Shown: piece after piece, positions 19,567 through 27,305 of the stretch
Layout of the letters: each line of letters opens with the position of its first letter
Numbering within the stretch: position 1 is the stretch's first letter
Assembly (NCBI RefSeq): GCF_015482775.1
Contig: NZ_CP058214.1
Span: forward strand, 434,001 to 498,000
Direction: 5' to 3'
DNA from: Kaustia mangrovi
GTDB taxonomy: Bacteria > Pseudomonadota > Alphaproteobacteria > Rhizobiales > Im1
DNA: 64,000 nt
The notes under the pieces: generated by a model
Seen by the model: only the letters and a program-made list of their open reading frames with translations
What the model was told of the DNA's origin: nothing
Databases searched by the model: none
Translations under genes and position numbers: made by a program

Positions 19567-20303
19567 ATGCCCCGCCTCCGGCGCGGCGGGAAGACGAGAT
19601 AGGCGACCGTGCCGCCGACGACGCCGGAAACCAGCAGGTCGAAATCGGGGAAGATCTCCATCGCGAACGGTCCGAGCGCCGCCCCGAGGATCGCGGCGGC
19701 ATAGTCGAACCGGTAGCGGGCGCCGCCGAACAGCGAGATGAAGAAGAAGGCGGGCGTGAGGAACACGAGCCCCGCGGCAAGCAGGGCCGGCAGGAGGTCG
19801 GCCAGCGCATAGCCCACGCTCGCCATGACCAGCATGCCGGCCATCAGCGTGCCGCCAAGCCCCAGGAGCCACGGTAGCCGCCGCTCGCGCGGCAGGGTCT
19901 CCACCGACTGGTTGGCGATCACCCATATCGTGATGGCGGTGAAATGGGCAAGCAGGAATTCCGGCCAGCGCGGCGCGTGTTCCAGCCGCACGCGGGCGAG
20001 CACCAGAACCACCATGGGCAGAAGCCTGATCGCCGTCAGCGTCACCGCAAGCGCCGTTGCGATCAGCGCCGCCCCGTGCGCCATCATCGACAGGAGCACC
20101 ACCTGCCCCGGCAGCGCCCAGACCGTGACGGTGCTGAGGAGCCCCGAGGCGAGCGTGACGTCCAGGCTGCGCACCAAGGCGCCGAACCCCAGAAAGGACG
20201 AGGCCATGACGAGGCCGGCAACGCCGAACGCGCCCCTCATTCCGCCGGCAAGGGCGCTCCAGTCATATTGCGCGGCTGTCTCAACGGTGGTCTGGTCGGA
20301 CAT
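19563..20303 (-). CDS. azlC: AzlC family branched-chain amino acid permease
   Basis: Inner-membrane protein of 246 residues. The family hallmark near the N terminus (FGVAGLVMASSFLGFGALVR), LPGQVVLLSMMAHG, and the central AIRLLPMVVLVL mark an AzlC protein. With AzlD it forms a branched-chain amino acid exporter. No Lrp-type regulator is adjacent. Upstream, the clpA terminator separates it from the clp genes. Confidence 0.9.
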   Translation of the reverse strand: MSDQTTVETAAQYDWSALAGGMRGAFGVAGLVMASSFLGFGALVRSLDVTLASGLLSTVTVWALPGQVVLLSMMAHGAALIATALAVTLTAIRLLPMVVLVLARVRLEHAPRWPEFLLAHFTAITIWVIANQSVETLPRERRLPWLLGLGGTLMAGMLVMASVGYALADLLPALLAAGLVFLTPAFFFISLFGGARYRFDYAAAILGAALGPFAMEIFPDFDLLVSGVVGGTVAYLVFPPRRRRGI

Positions 20304-20414
20304 GGGTCCCGGTCACGGCATGGCCATTGCTCGTCCCGCGTTACAGTCTTGCGCGGGATCGGGCAAGCGCACCGCCGCATGGCTGCCATGCAAGCCGCGG
20401 CAAGGCGCCCCGTG

Positions 20415-20446
20415 AAAAAGGGGCACCTTCATGTGAAGATGCCCCT
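20415..20446 (-). terminator. Rho-independent terminator of clpA
   Basis: On the minus strand a 12-bp stem (GGGGCATCTTCA / TGAAGGTGCCCC, one G-T pair) is followed by TTTTT. It lies 26 bases after the clpA stop codon. Confidence 0.9.
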
Positions 20447-20471
20447 TCAACATATTGTTCTGTCGGCAGGA

Positions 20472-22922
20472 TCACTCGGTCAGCAAGGGAACGCTCGGGA
20501 CGCTTCCGCCATCGGAGCCGCCCTTGTTCGCATCCTTGCCGCCACCCTTGGGCGACTTGCGGCCGCCACTGCGTCCGCCACCGCCCTTCTTGCCGCCGCC
20601 GGAGCGCTTCTCCGCCTTCTTCGGCGCGGCACGCTCCTCCTCTCGGGTGAGGTATTCGAAGCCGAGCCCCTCGGCGCCCTGCTTGTCCTTCGTCACCACG
20701 ACACGCACCGTACCGCCGCTCGACAGCTTGCCGAACAGCACCTCGTCGGCCAGCGGCTGCTTGATGTGCTGCTGGATGACGCGGGCCAGCGGGCGGGCGC
20801 CCATGCGCTCGTCGTAGCCCTCGCGGGCGAGCCAGTCGGCGGCCTCCGGCGACAGTTCGATATTGACCTGCCGGTCGGCGAGCTGGGCCTCGAGCTGGAG
20901 CACGAACTTCTCCACGACGAGGCGCACCACCTCGCGCGGCAGGTTGCCGAAGGGGATGACCGCGTCGAGACGGTTGCGGAACTCCGGCGAGAACATCCGG
21001 TTGATCGCCTCCGTGTCGTCGCCCTCGCGCTTATCCTGCGTGAAGCCGATGGGGGCCTTGGCGAGATCCTGCGCGCCCGCATTGGTGGTCATGATCAGCA
21101 CCACGTTATGGAAGTCCACCGTCTTGCCGTTGTGGTCGGTGAGCTTGCCGTGGTCCATCACCTGCAGGAGGATGTTGAAGAGGTCTGGATGGGCCTTCTC
21201 GATCTCGTCCAGCAGCAGGACGCAATGGGGATGCTGGTCGACGCCGTCGGTCAGGAGCCCGCCCTGGTCAAAGCCGACATAGCCGGGCGGCGCGCCGATC
21301 AGCCGGGAAACGGCGTGGCGCTCCATATATTCCGACATGTCGAAGCGCAGGAGCTTCACCCCCATGATGGAGGAGAGTTGGCGGGCAACCTCTGTCTTGC
21401 CGACGCCGGTGGGCCCGGAGAACAGGTAGCAGCCGATCGGCTTCTCCGGCTCGCGCAAGCCCGCCCGCGCCAGCTTGATGGCCGAGGCCAGCGCTTCGAT
21501 CGCCTTGTCCTGGCCGAACACGGTCCGCTTGAGATCGACCGACAGGTCGCGCAGGACCTCCGCGTCGTTCTTGGAGATCGTCTTCGGCGGGATCCGCGCC
21601 ATGCGCGCGACCGTCTCCTCGACCTCCTTCACGCCGATGGTCCGCCGGCGCTTCGACTCCGGCACGAGCATCTGGGAGGCGCCGGTCTCGTCGATCACGT
21701 CGATGGCCTTGTCCGGCAGCTTGCGGTCGTGAATGTAGCGCGCCGACAGCTGCACCGCCGAACGCAGCGCATCCTGGGTGTAGCGCACGCCGTGGAATTC
21801 CTCGAAATAGGGCTTCAGCCCCTTGAGGATCTTCACGGAGTCCTCGACCGTCGGCTCGTTGACGTCGATCTTCTGGAACCGGCGCACGAGCGCGCGATCC
21901 TTCTCGAAATGCTGGCGGTATTCCTTGTAGGTCGTGGAGCCCATGCAGCGCAGCGAGCCGCTGGCGAGCGCCGGCTTGAGCAGGTTCGAGGCGTCCATCG
22001 CTCCGCCCGAGGTCGCGCCCGCGCCGATCACCGTATGGATCTCGTCGATGAACATGATCGCGCCGGGATAGTTCTCGATCTCCTTGATGACCGCCTTGAT
22101 GCGCTCCTCGAAATCGCCGCGATAGCGCGTGCCGGCCAGCAGCGCGCCCATGTCGAGCTGGAAGATCGTGCAGTCCTGCAGGACGTCCGGCACCTCGCCA
22201 TTGACGATACGCCGCGCGAGCCCTTCCGCGATGGCCGTCTTGCCGACGCCGGGATCTCCGACGAAGAGCGGATTGTTCTTCTGGCGCCGGCAGAGCACCT
22301 GAATGGTCCGCCGGACCTCGTGATCGCGGCCGATCAGCGGATCGATACGGCCTTCCTTGGCCTTCGCGTTCAGATTGACGCAATAGGCGTCGAGCGCGTC
22401 GTTGCCGCTCTTTGCGCTCGCCTCCTGCTCCTCCGCGGTCTCCTGATCGGCGCCGCGCACGGGGCGGGGCTCGGAATGGCCGGGGCGCTTGGCGATGCCG
22501 TGGCTGATATAGTTCACCGCATCGTAGCGCGTCATGTCCTGCTCCTGCAGGAAGAAGGCGGCATGACTCTCGCGCTCGGCGAACAGGGCGACGAGGACAT
22601 TCGCCCCCGTCACCTCCTCCCGGCCCGACGACTGGACATGGATGACCGCGCGCTGGATGACCCGCTGGAAGCCGGCGGTCGGCTTGGACTCGATTCCGTG
22701 GTCGACAACCAGATTCGCAAGCTCGTTGTCGACATACTGTTCCAGGTTGCGGCGCAGCAAATCCAGGTCGACGTTGCAGGCGCGCATGACTGCCGCCGCG
22801 TCCTTGTCGTCCACAAGGGCGAGCAGGAGGTGTTCGAGCGTGGCATATTCGTGATGCCGCTCGTTGGCGAGTGCCAGGGCCCGGTGAAGGGCTTGTTCAA
22901 GACTGCGGGAGAAGCTTGGCAC
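20472..22922 (-). CDS. clpA: ATP-dependent Clp protease ATPase ClpA
   Basis: AAA+ unfoldase of 816 residues that feeds substrates to ClpP. An N-terminal Clp-N repeat domain (about 1-140) docks ClpS. The first AAA module has [15 protein letters not shown] and the second has [15 protein letters not shown]; sensor and arginine-finger regions are complete. The ClpP-binding loop IGF is at KAPIGFTQ. The protein ends in a 50-residue Gly/Lys/Ser-rich tail, which E. coli ClpA does not have. It is encoded 9 bases after clpS, so clpS-clpA form an operon ending at the hairpin at 20415-20446. Confidence 0.97.
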   Translation of the reverse strand: MPSFSRSLEQALHRALALANERHHEYATLEHLLLALVDDKDAAAVMRACNVDLDLLRRNLEQYVDNELANLVVDHGIESKPTAGFQRVIQRAVIHVQSSGREEVTGANVLVALFAERESHAAFFLQEQDMTRYDAVNYISHGIAKRPGHSEPRPVRGADQETAEEQEASAKSGNDALDAYCVNLNAKAKEGRIDPLIGRDHEVRRTIQVLCRRQKNNPLFVGDPGVGKTAIAEGLARRIVNGEVPDVLQDCTIFQLDMGALLAGTRYRGDFEERIKAVIKEIENYPGAIMFIDEIHTVIGAGATSGGAMDASNLLKPALASGSLRCMGSTTYKEYRQHFEKDRALVRRFQKIDVNEPTVEDSVKILKGLKPYFEEFHGVRYTQDALRSAVQLSARYIHDRKLPDKAIDVIDETGASQMLVPESKRRRTIGVKEVEETVARMARIPPKTISKNDAEVLRDLSVDLKRTVFGQDKAIEALASAIKLARAGLREPEKPIGCYLFSGPTGVGKTEVARQLSSIMGVKLLRFDMSEYMERHAVSRLIGAPPGYVGFDQGGLLTDGVDQHPHCVLLLDEIEKAHPDLFNILLQVMDHGKLTDHNGKTVDFHNVVLIMTTNAGAQDLAKAPIGFTQDKREGDDTEAINRMFSPEFRNRLDAVIPFGNLPREVVRLVVEKFVLQLEAQLADRQVNIELSPEAADWLAREGYDERMGARPLARVIQQHIKQPLADEVLFGKLSSGGTVRVVVTKDKQGAEGLGFEYLTREEERAAPKKAEKRSGGGKKGGGGRSGGRKSPKGGGKDANKGGSDGGSVPSVPLLTE

Positions 22923-22931
22923 TGGTCCTTA

Positions 22932-23258
22932 TCACTCCTTTTCCATCGTGCACTGTAGCGGGTGCTGGTGCTGACGGGCAAACTCCATGACCTGCGTCAC
23001 TTTGGTCTCGGCCACCTCGTAAGTGTACACGCCGCACACGCCAACCCCGCGCTGGTGGACGTGAAGCATGATCCTGGTCGCTTCCTCGCGCCCCTTGTTG
23101 AAGAAGCGCTCGATCACGTGAACGACGAACTCCATCGGCGTGTAATCGTCGTTCAAGAGCAGAACCTTGTACAGGCTCGGCTTCTTCGTGCGCGTCTTGG
23201 TGCGCGTGACGACTCCTGTCTGGTCGTCTTCCCGGTTACGGTCGTTGTCATTGGACAT
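22932..23258 (-). CDS. clpS: ClpA adaptor ClpS
   Basis: N-degron adaptor of 108 residues. The core motif [18 protein letters not shown] holds the Asn-Asp-Asp residues that bind the substrate N-terminal amino group; [20 protein letters not shown] carries the second pocket. The N-terminal 30 residues are hydrophilic, as expected for the segment that enters ClpA. The start ATG 23258 (MSNDNDRN) was chosen over open upstream sequence. First gene of clpS-clpA. Confidence 0.96.
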   Translation of the reverse strand: MSNDNDRNREDDQTGVVTRTKTRTKKPSLYKVLLLNDDYTPMEFVVHVIERFFNKGREEATRIMLHVHQRGVGVCGVYTYEVAETKVTQVMEFARQHQHPLQCTMEKE

Positions 23259-23428
23259 AAGAAACATGATCACCGTTTGCACCGTGAAAGCGCGATCCCC
23301 GGTCTTCCCCACGGCCGCGCGCCGTCCTCGCCTCATCCGGCAGCGTCAAACCTCCAACCGGCCCAATTATATAGGAGAGCTGGTCATGATTGCGAGGCGT
23401 CAATTTGAATTCTCCGCCCGCATGACGA

Positions 23429-23462
23429 ACAAAAAGCCCGACGTGCGGGGGCACGCCGGGCC
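23429..23462 (-). terminator. Rho-independent terminator of the phasin gene
   Basis: Minus-strand stem GCCCGGCGTGC / GCACGTCGGGC with a four-base loop, followed by TTTTTG, 35 bases after the phasin stop codon. Confidence 0.88.
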
Positions 23463-23496
23463 AGAGAGTTCAGCAGTGGCTTGCTGGTAGGAAAAG

Positions 23497-23844
23497 TTAC
23501 TTCCCGGCCACCTTGCCGTTGAACTGGGCAAGCTGGGCCTCGAACGGCTTGTAGGCTTCCTTGGCCGCATTGAGGTAGATCTCGCCGAGCTTGTTCATCT
23601 CGCCGAGGTAGCCCTCATAGGCCTGCTTGGCGAAGGTCTGCTGCGCCTCCACGGCCTTGTCCACGGACTTCGCCGCCATGACGGTCTCCACCGCCTTGGT
23701 GCTCTCCTCGAGCGCCTTGCGCGAATAGTCCGCCATCTCGGCGGCCATGGTCTGGAAGCCCTTCGTCATCGCCGTGACGCTGGCGACCGAGGCATCGAAA
23801 TTGTCTTTGCCGACGATCTGGAAATCCTCGAACGACTTGATCAT
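23497..23844 (-). CDS. Phasin (PHB granule protein)
   Basis: Phasin of 115 residues that coats polyhydroxyalkanoate granules. It is Lys/Ala/Glu-rich and almost entirely helical. Typical phrases are SFEDFQIVGKDNFDASVASV, TKGFQTMAAEMADYSRKALE, and FAKQAYEGYLGEMNKLGEIY. ATG 23844 has a GGAGAG ribosome site. The promoter region holds a perfect TTTTTGTGCG inverted repeat that may be a PhaR operator. It has its own terminator. Confidence 0.92.
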   Translation of the reverse strand: MIKSFEDFQIVGKDNFDASVASVTAMTKGFQTMAAEMADYSRKALEESTKAVETVMAAKSVDKAVEAQQTFAKQAYEGYLGEMNKLGEIYLNAAKEAYKPFEAQLAQFNGKVAGK

Positions 23845-23923
23845 GTGTCTCTCCATCCCAAAAGGTTTCCGGTGAATGGACCAATGCCTGCTTAGCGCCC
23901 ATTCCAACCTGTCACGACCCAAT

Positions 23924-23973
23924 ATATGCGCCGCACAATTTCTGTCAACAAATTTTTGTGCGCCGCACAAAAA
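23924..23973 (-). promoter_or_regulatory. Candidate PhaR-type operator pair upstream of phasin
   Basis: A perfect inverted repeat, TTTTTGTGCG-C-CGCACAAAAA, occupies 23953-23973. A second copy of the right half (CGCCGCACAA, 23929-23938) with a degenerate left arm is centred 32 bases away, close to three helical turns. Phasin genes are usually repressed by PhaR, and TTGTGC/GCACAA half-sites fit what I recall of alphaproteobacterial PhaR sites. No phaR gene lies in the window. Confidence 0.6.
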
Positions 23974-24006
23974 GCGGCTGCGGATTGCCTTCGGGGCGAT
24001 TTGACT

Positions 24007-24020
24007 TTACCGTTTGGTAA
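24007..24020. promoter_or_regulatory. TTACC-N4-GGTAA inverted repeat
   Basis: Inverted repeat of five-base arms with a GTTT spacer, directly after TTGACT (24001-24006), which could be a -35 box. The shape resembles TetR-type operators. It lies in the 387-base region between the phasin and carboxypeptidase genes; the regulated gene is not certain. Confidence 0.4.
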
Positions 24021-24137
24021 GGGAGTGTCGGTGATGTTGGCGTGTTTGAGACGCTAGGGGATCGAGACAGGGGGGATGACCTCCGTTTATCGACGAATTC
24101 CCTTGATCGTCCCGTTTCGCCGTCATGCCTCTGACGA

Positions 24138-24158
24138 CAATACCCTGGCAGGGTATTG
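24138..24158. promoter_or_regulatory. Perfect 21-bp palindrome upstream of carboxypeptidase
   Basis: CAATACCCTG-G-CAGGGTATTG: ten-base arms with one central base and no mismatch. It lies 74 bases before the carboxypeptidase ATG. No T tract follows on either strand, so a dimeric repressor site is more likely than a terminator. I do not recognise the regulator. Confidence 0.6.
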
Positions 24159-24231
24159 AGGGGCGTGAGCAGGCCGTGTTAGGCGCGTGCGAAACGTAAA
24201 TGGACAATTCGGTCGTGGTTGGGGATGCGTC

Positions 24232-25698
24232 ATGAGCACCAGTGCAGGATATGATAGACCTGCTTGGCGAACACAGTCTGTCTTCCGGCTGCCGCCATGG
24301 CGCGCGGCGGTCGCCTTCTTCGGCGCATTGGTTCTGACGGTCGGCCTGGCGCTTGCGCCCGACAGCGCGGCGGCCAATTCCAAGTTCTCCGCCATCACCA
24401 TAGACGCCCATAGCGGCAAGGTGCTGTTCTCGCGCTATGCCGACAGCCGGCGCTATCCCGCCTCGCTCACCAAGGTGATGACGCTCTATGTCCTGTTCCA
24501 GGAGATGGAGGCGGGCCGCTTCTCCAAGAGTTCCCGGATCCGGATCAGCCGGCATGCCGCGTCCATGCCGCCGTCGAAGCTGGGCTTCAAGCCCGGCCAG
24601 ACGATCACGGTCGACAATGCGATCCGGGCCCTCGTCACGAAATCGGCCAACGACGTGGCCGCGGCCGTCGGCGAGGCCATTGCGGGGACCGAAAGCGCCT
24701 TCGCGGTGCGCATGACCAAGACGGCCCGGTCGCTCGGCATGACGCGCACGACCTTCCGCAATGCCTCCGGCCTGCCCAATAGCGGCCAGGTCACCACGGC
24801 GCGGGACATGGCGACCCTGGGCCTGCGCATCCAGAAGGACTTCCCCGAGCTCTACCGCTATTTCAGCCTGACGAGCTTCTCCTACAAGGGGCGCAACTAC
24901 CGAAACCACAACAAGCTCGTCGGCCGCTACAAGGGAACGGACGGCATCAAGACCGGCTATATCCGCGCCTCGGGCTTCAATCTCCTGGCGTCGGTCAAGC
25001 GCGACGGCAAGCATCTGATCGGCGTGGTGACCGGCGGGCGCACGGGCCGGTCGCGCAACAACTACATGATGTCGATGCTCGACAAGGTCTTTCCCCGCGT
25101 GCCGAGCCGCAAGACCCTCAACATCGCGAGCGTGGCGGGAACGCCGCCGGGTTACGATCCCACGAAGGTCAAGGCCGCACGCCGGGCCGTCGCGCGCGTG
25201 CTCAACCCGCCGCTTCCGACCCCGAAGCCAGTCATTGTCGCCGCCGACACGGCGGGCGAGCCGGTCAAGGCCGATGTGATGAGCGTTCTCGCCGCAGGCG
25301 ACCGCGAGGAGACCTCCGCAGAGACAGGCGGCGCCATCCCCGACGAGAGCCGCATCAAGCTGGTCGCCATGGCCGCGGCGGAGGAAGGCGATGCCGGCGA
25401 CACGCCCGCCATCCTCGCGAGCGCGGACGGCATGGCCCGCGGCGAGACCTGGCATATCCAGGTCGGCGCGTTCGATTCTGAATCGGGCGCGGAGGAATAT
25501 CTCCGCAAGGTGCTCGCGACAGGGCTCACCTCGCTCGACGACAAGCCCGCCTTCATCATTCCCTTCGAGCGCGGCGCCGCGATGTTCTACAGGGCACGCC
25601 TGTCCGGCTTCGACAAGAAGACGGCACAGACCACCTGCAAGTCGCTCGCCAGGCGCTCCTTCGCCTGCTTCGCCGTGGCCCCGCCAGCCGTGAATTGA
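24232..25698 (+). CDS. D-alanyl-D-alanine carboxypeptidase with SPOR domain
   Basis: Penicillin-binding protein (S11 family) of 488 residues that trims the pentapeptide of peptidoglycan. A membrane signal anchor (AVAFFGALVLTVGLALAP) precedes the catalytic domain with SLTK (nucleophile Ser and Lys), SAN and KTG motifs. After a linker, a C-terminal SPOR domain (ETWHIQVGAFDSESGAEEYL) should bind denuded septal glycan. A GTG at 24187 in the same frame would add 15 residues, but ATG 24232 is preferred. DacF-type gene beside phasin and clpS as in many Rhizobiales. Confidence 0.92.
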   Translation: MSTSAGYDRPAWRTQSVFRLPPWRAAVAFFGALVLTVGLALAPDSAAANSKFSAITIDAHSGKVLFSRYADSRRYPASLTKVMTLYVLFQEMEAGRFSKSSRIRISRHAASMPPSKLGFKPGQTITVDNAIRALVTKSANDVAAAVGEAIAGTESAFAVRMTKTARSLGMTRTTFRNASGLPNSGQVTTARDMATLGLRIQKDFPELYRYFSLTSFSYKGRNYRNHNKLVGRYKGTDGIKTGYIRASGFNLLASVKRDGKHLIGVVTGGRTGRSRNNYMMSMLDKVFPRVPSRKTLNIASVAGTPPGYDPTKVKAARRAVARVLNPPLPTPKPVIVAADTAGEPVKADVMSVLAAGDREETSAETGGAIPDESRIKLVAMAAAEEGDAGDTPAILASADGMARGETWHIQVGAFDSESGAEEYLRKVLATGLTSLDDKPAFIIPFERGAAMFYRARLSGFDKKTAQTTCKSLARRSFACFAVAPPAVN

Positions 25699-25767
25699 CG
25701 TCTCGAGGGCCTCTCCGGATGCCCGTCTGCACGGGCACAATCAATCGGCGAGACGTACGGGGGCACG

Positions 25768-26514
25768 CTACCGACTGCCCTTCCCCATCAGGACGGATTT
25801 CGCCTCGTTGATCTTCGCGGCGAGATAGGCCGATCCCCCGCGGTCGGGATGATACTGCTTCATCAGCCGGCGATGGGCCGCCTGGATCGCCTTGTCGTCG
25901 GCACCCGGCTCGAGCCCCAGGATCTCCAGCGCCTCGCGCTCGGACATCGGTCCGCCGGAGGAGGATGATCGCCTCTCCCCCGTCCCTGCCCCATCGCGCA
26001 TGCCGGGCTCGTCGCGCCAGTCCGGCCACGTCCGGTCGAGATAGGCCTCCAGAAGCGTAACGCTCTGGTCGGTGAGCCCGGTGCATTGCGTGTGGAGATC
26101 GGCAAGCTCGCCAAGCGTCAGGGAAGAGAGCATGCGCCCCGAAAGCGGGCCTGACAGCACCTCGCCGTCCATCGCCCCCGTATCGTGATCGAGCTCCATG
26201 GCCAGGATCTGCGTGGTGACGCGCGAGCGCTGGCCGCCGGACCGGGTCCGCCCCGGCCTGCCCATGCCGCCGCCGGGCAGCCCCAGATGCGTCAGCCACG
26301 AACTCTTGCCGAGAAGCCCCAGTCCCAGCGCGATCATCGGCAGCCCGATCGCGGGATTGACCCGGATTGTCACGAAAGCGCCGATGGCGAGCACCAGAAC
26401 GCCCGCGACAATGCGCAGGCTGAAGGCGAGCTTTGCCGGATCGGCCCGCAGGAACAGCCGGCCGAGACCATAGAGGACGACGAGGGCGAGAACGGCCAGG
26501 ACGAGATAGGACAT
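25768..26514 (-). CDS. Membrane-anchored J-domain protein
   Basis: Type III J protein of 248 residues. Two N-terminal membrane helices (SYLVLAVLALVVLYGLGRLF and IVAGVLVLAIGAFVTIRV) are followed by a cytoplasmic linker and a C-terminal J domain (EALEILGLEPGADDKAIQAA, then LMKQYHPDRGGSAYLAAKIN) with the essential HPD triad. It would recruit and stimulate a DnaK-type chaperone at the membrane. It is the last of three closely spaced genes after putA. Confidence 0.88.
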   Translation of the reverse strand: MSYLVLAVLALVVLYGLGRLFLRADPAKLAFSLRIVAGVLVLAIGAFVTIRVNPAIGLPMIALGLGLLGKSSWLTHLGLPGGGMGRPGRTRSGGQRSRVTTQILAMELDHDTGAMDGEVLSGPLSGRMLSSLTLGELADLHTQCTGLTDQSVTLLEAYLDRTWPDWRDEPGMRDGAGTGERRSSSSGGPMSEREALEILGLEPGADDKAIQAAHRRLMKQYHPDRGGSAYLAAKINEAKSVLMGKGSR

Positions 26515-26538
26515 GGGAGACGCCCGGGGCTCCCGCGC

Positions 26539-27273
26539 TCAGTCGAGCTGTTCCAGCAGCGCCGTCGCGGCCCCGCCGCCCGCCCTGCTGTGATCGGCAA
26601 GCGCCTTGCGCCCGCCGGCGGCATAGACGGCGACGGCGGACAAGAGCTCGCGCAGCTCGCGCGCGGAGCTCCGGTCGAACCGGCACCAGGCGCCGCGCGT
26701 CAGCCGCGCGATCTCGCGGAAGGCAGCCTCCGCGACCGGCTCGTGACCCTCCTGGAACATGAAGACGGGAACGCCCAGGAGACCGATCTCGCCGGCCCGC
26801 GCGCACAGATCGTCGACATTCTCCTCCACGCAGTCTCCCACATAGACGACCGCATTCACCTTGTGGCGGCGGGCCTCCTTCAGCACATGGGCGAGGACCT
26901 TGCGGATCTGGGTGTGCCCGCCGCGACAGTCGACCCCGGTCATCAGGCGGGCAAGGGCGGACGGGTCGCCCACCCACTTGCTCGCCCGGCATTCGGCGAG
27001 GCCCCGGAAATAGACGAGCTGGACGTCGAGCCCGCCGATCCGCGCCGTTTCCGCGAACATCTCCGCCTGGATCTGGAGCGCATGGTCCCAGGTCGGCTGC
27101 CGGCTCATCGTCGCATCCATGGCAAAGATCAGCCGGCCGCGCGCAGCCCCGGCCTGCGCCGCCGGCGCGGGCCTTGACCGCACCTCGGCCAGAAACGCGC
27201 CGACATCCGCCGCGCTCGATGCGGGCTGCCGCGTCTCTCCGCGTCTGACCGGTGCCTTCTTGTCGGACGTCAT
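26539..27273 (-). CDS. VWA-like domain protein
   Basis: Soluble protein of 244 residues. The strand LIFAMDATMSR resembles the first metal-ion-dependent adhesion site of von Willebrand A domains, and VNAVVYVGDCVEENVDDLC and VPVFMFQEGHEP fit later strands of the fold. No signal peptide. It lies 32 bases after putA and 24 bases before the J-protein gene, suggesting cotranscription. The partner bound by the VWA fold is unknown. Start ATG 27273 (MTSDKKAP) is preferred to one four codons upstream. Confidence 0.75.
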   Translation of the reverse strand: MTSDKKAPVRRGETRQPASSAADVGAFLAEVRSRPAPAAQAGAARGRLIFAMDATMSRQPTWDHALQIQAEMFAETARIGGLDVQLVYFRGLAECRASKWVGDPSALARLMTGVDCRGGHTQIRKVLAHVLKEARRHKVNAVVYVGDCVEENVDDLCARAGEIGLLGVPVFMFQEGHEPVAEAAFREIARLTRGAWCRFDRSSARELRELLSAVAVYAAGGRKALADHSRAGGGAATALLEQLD

Positions 27274-27305
27274 CTCTTGCCTCAAGGGGCCCGAGGGCCT
27301 TTCCG

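Noticed and set aside
19944-22958. Long plus-strand frame opposite clpA
   Set aside because: Antisense shadow of clpA; no start context or motif.
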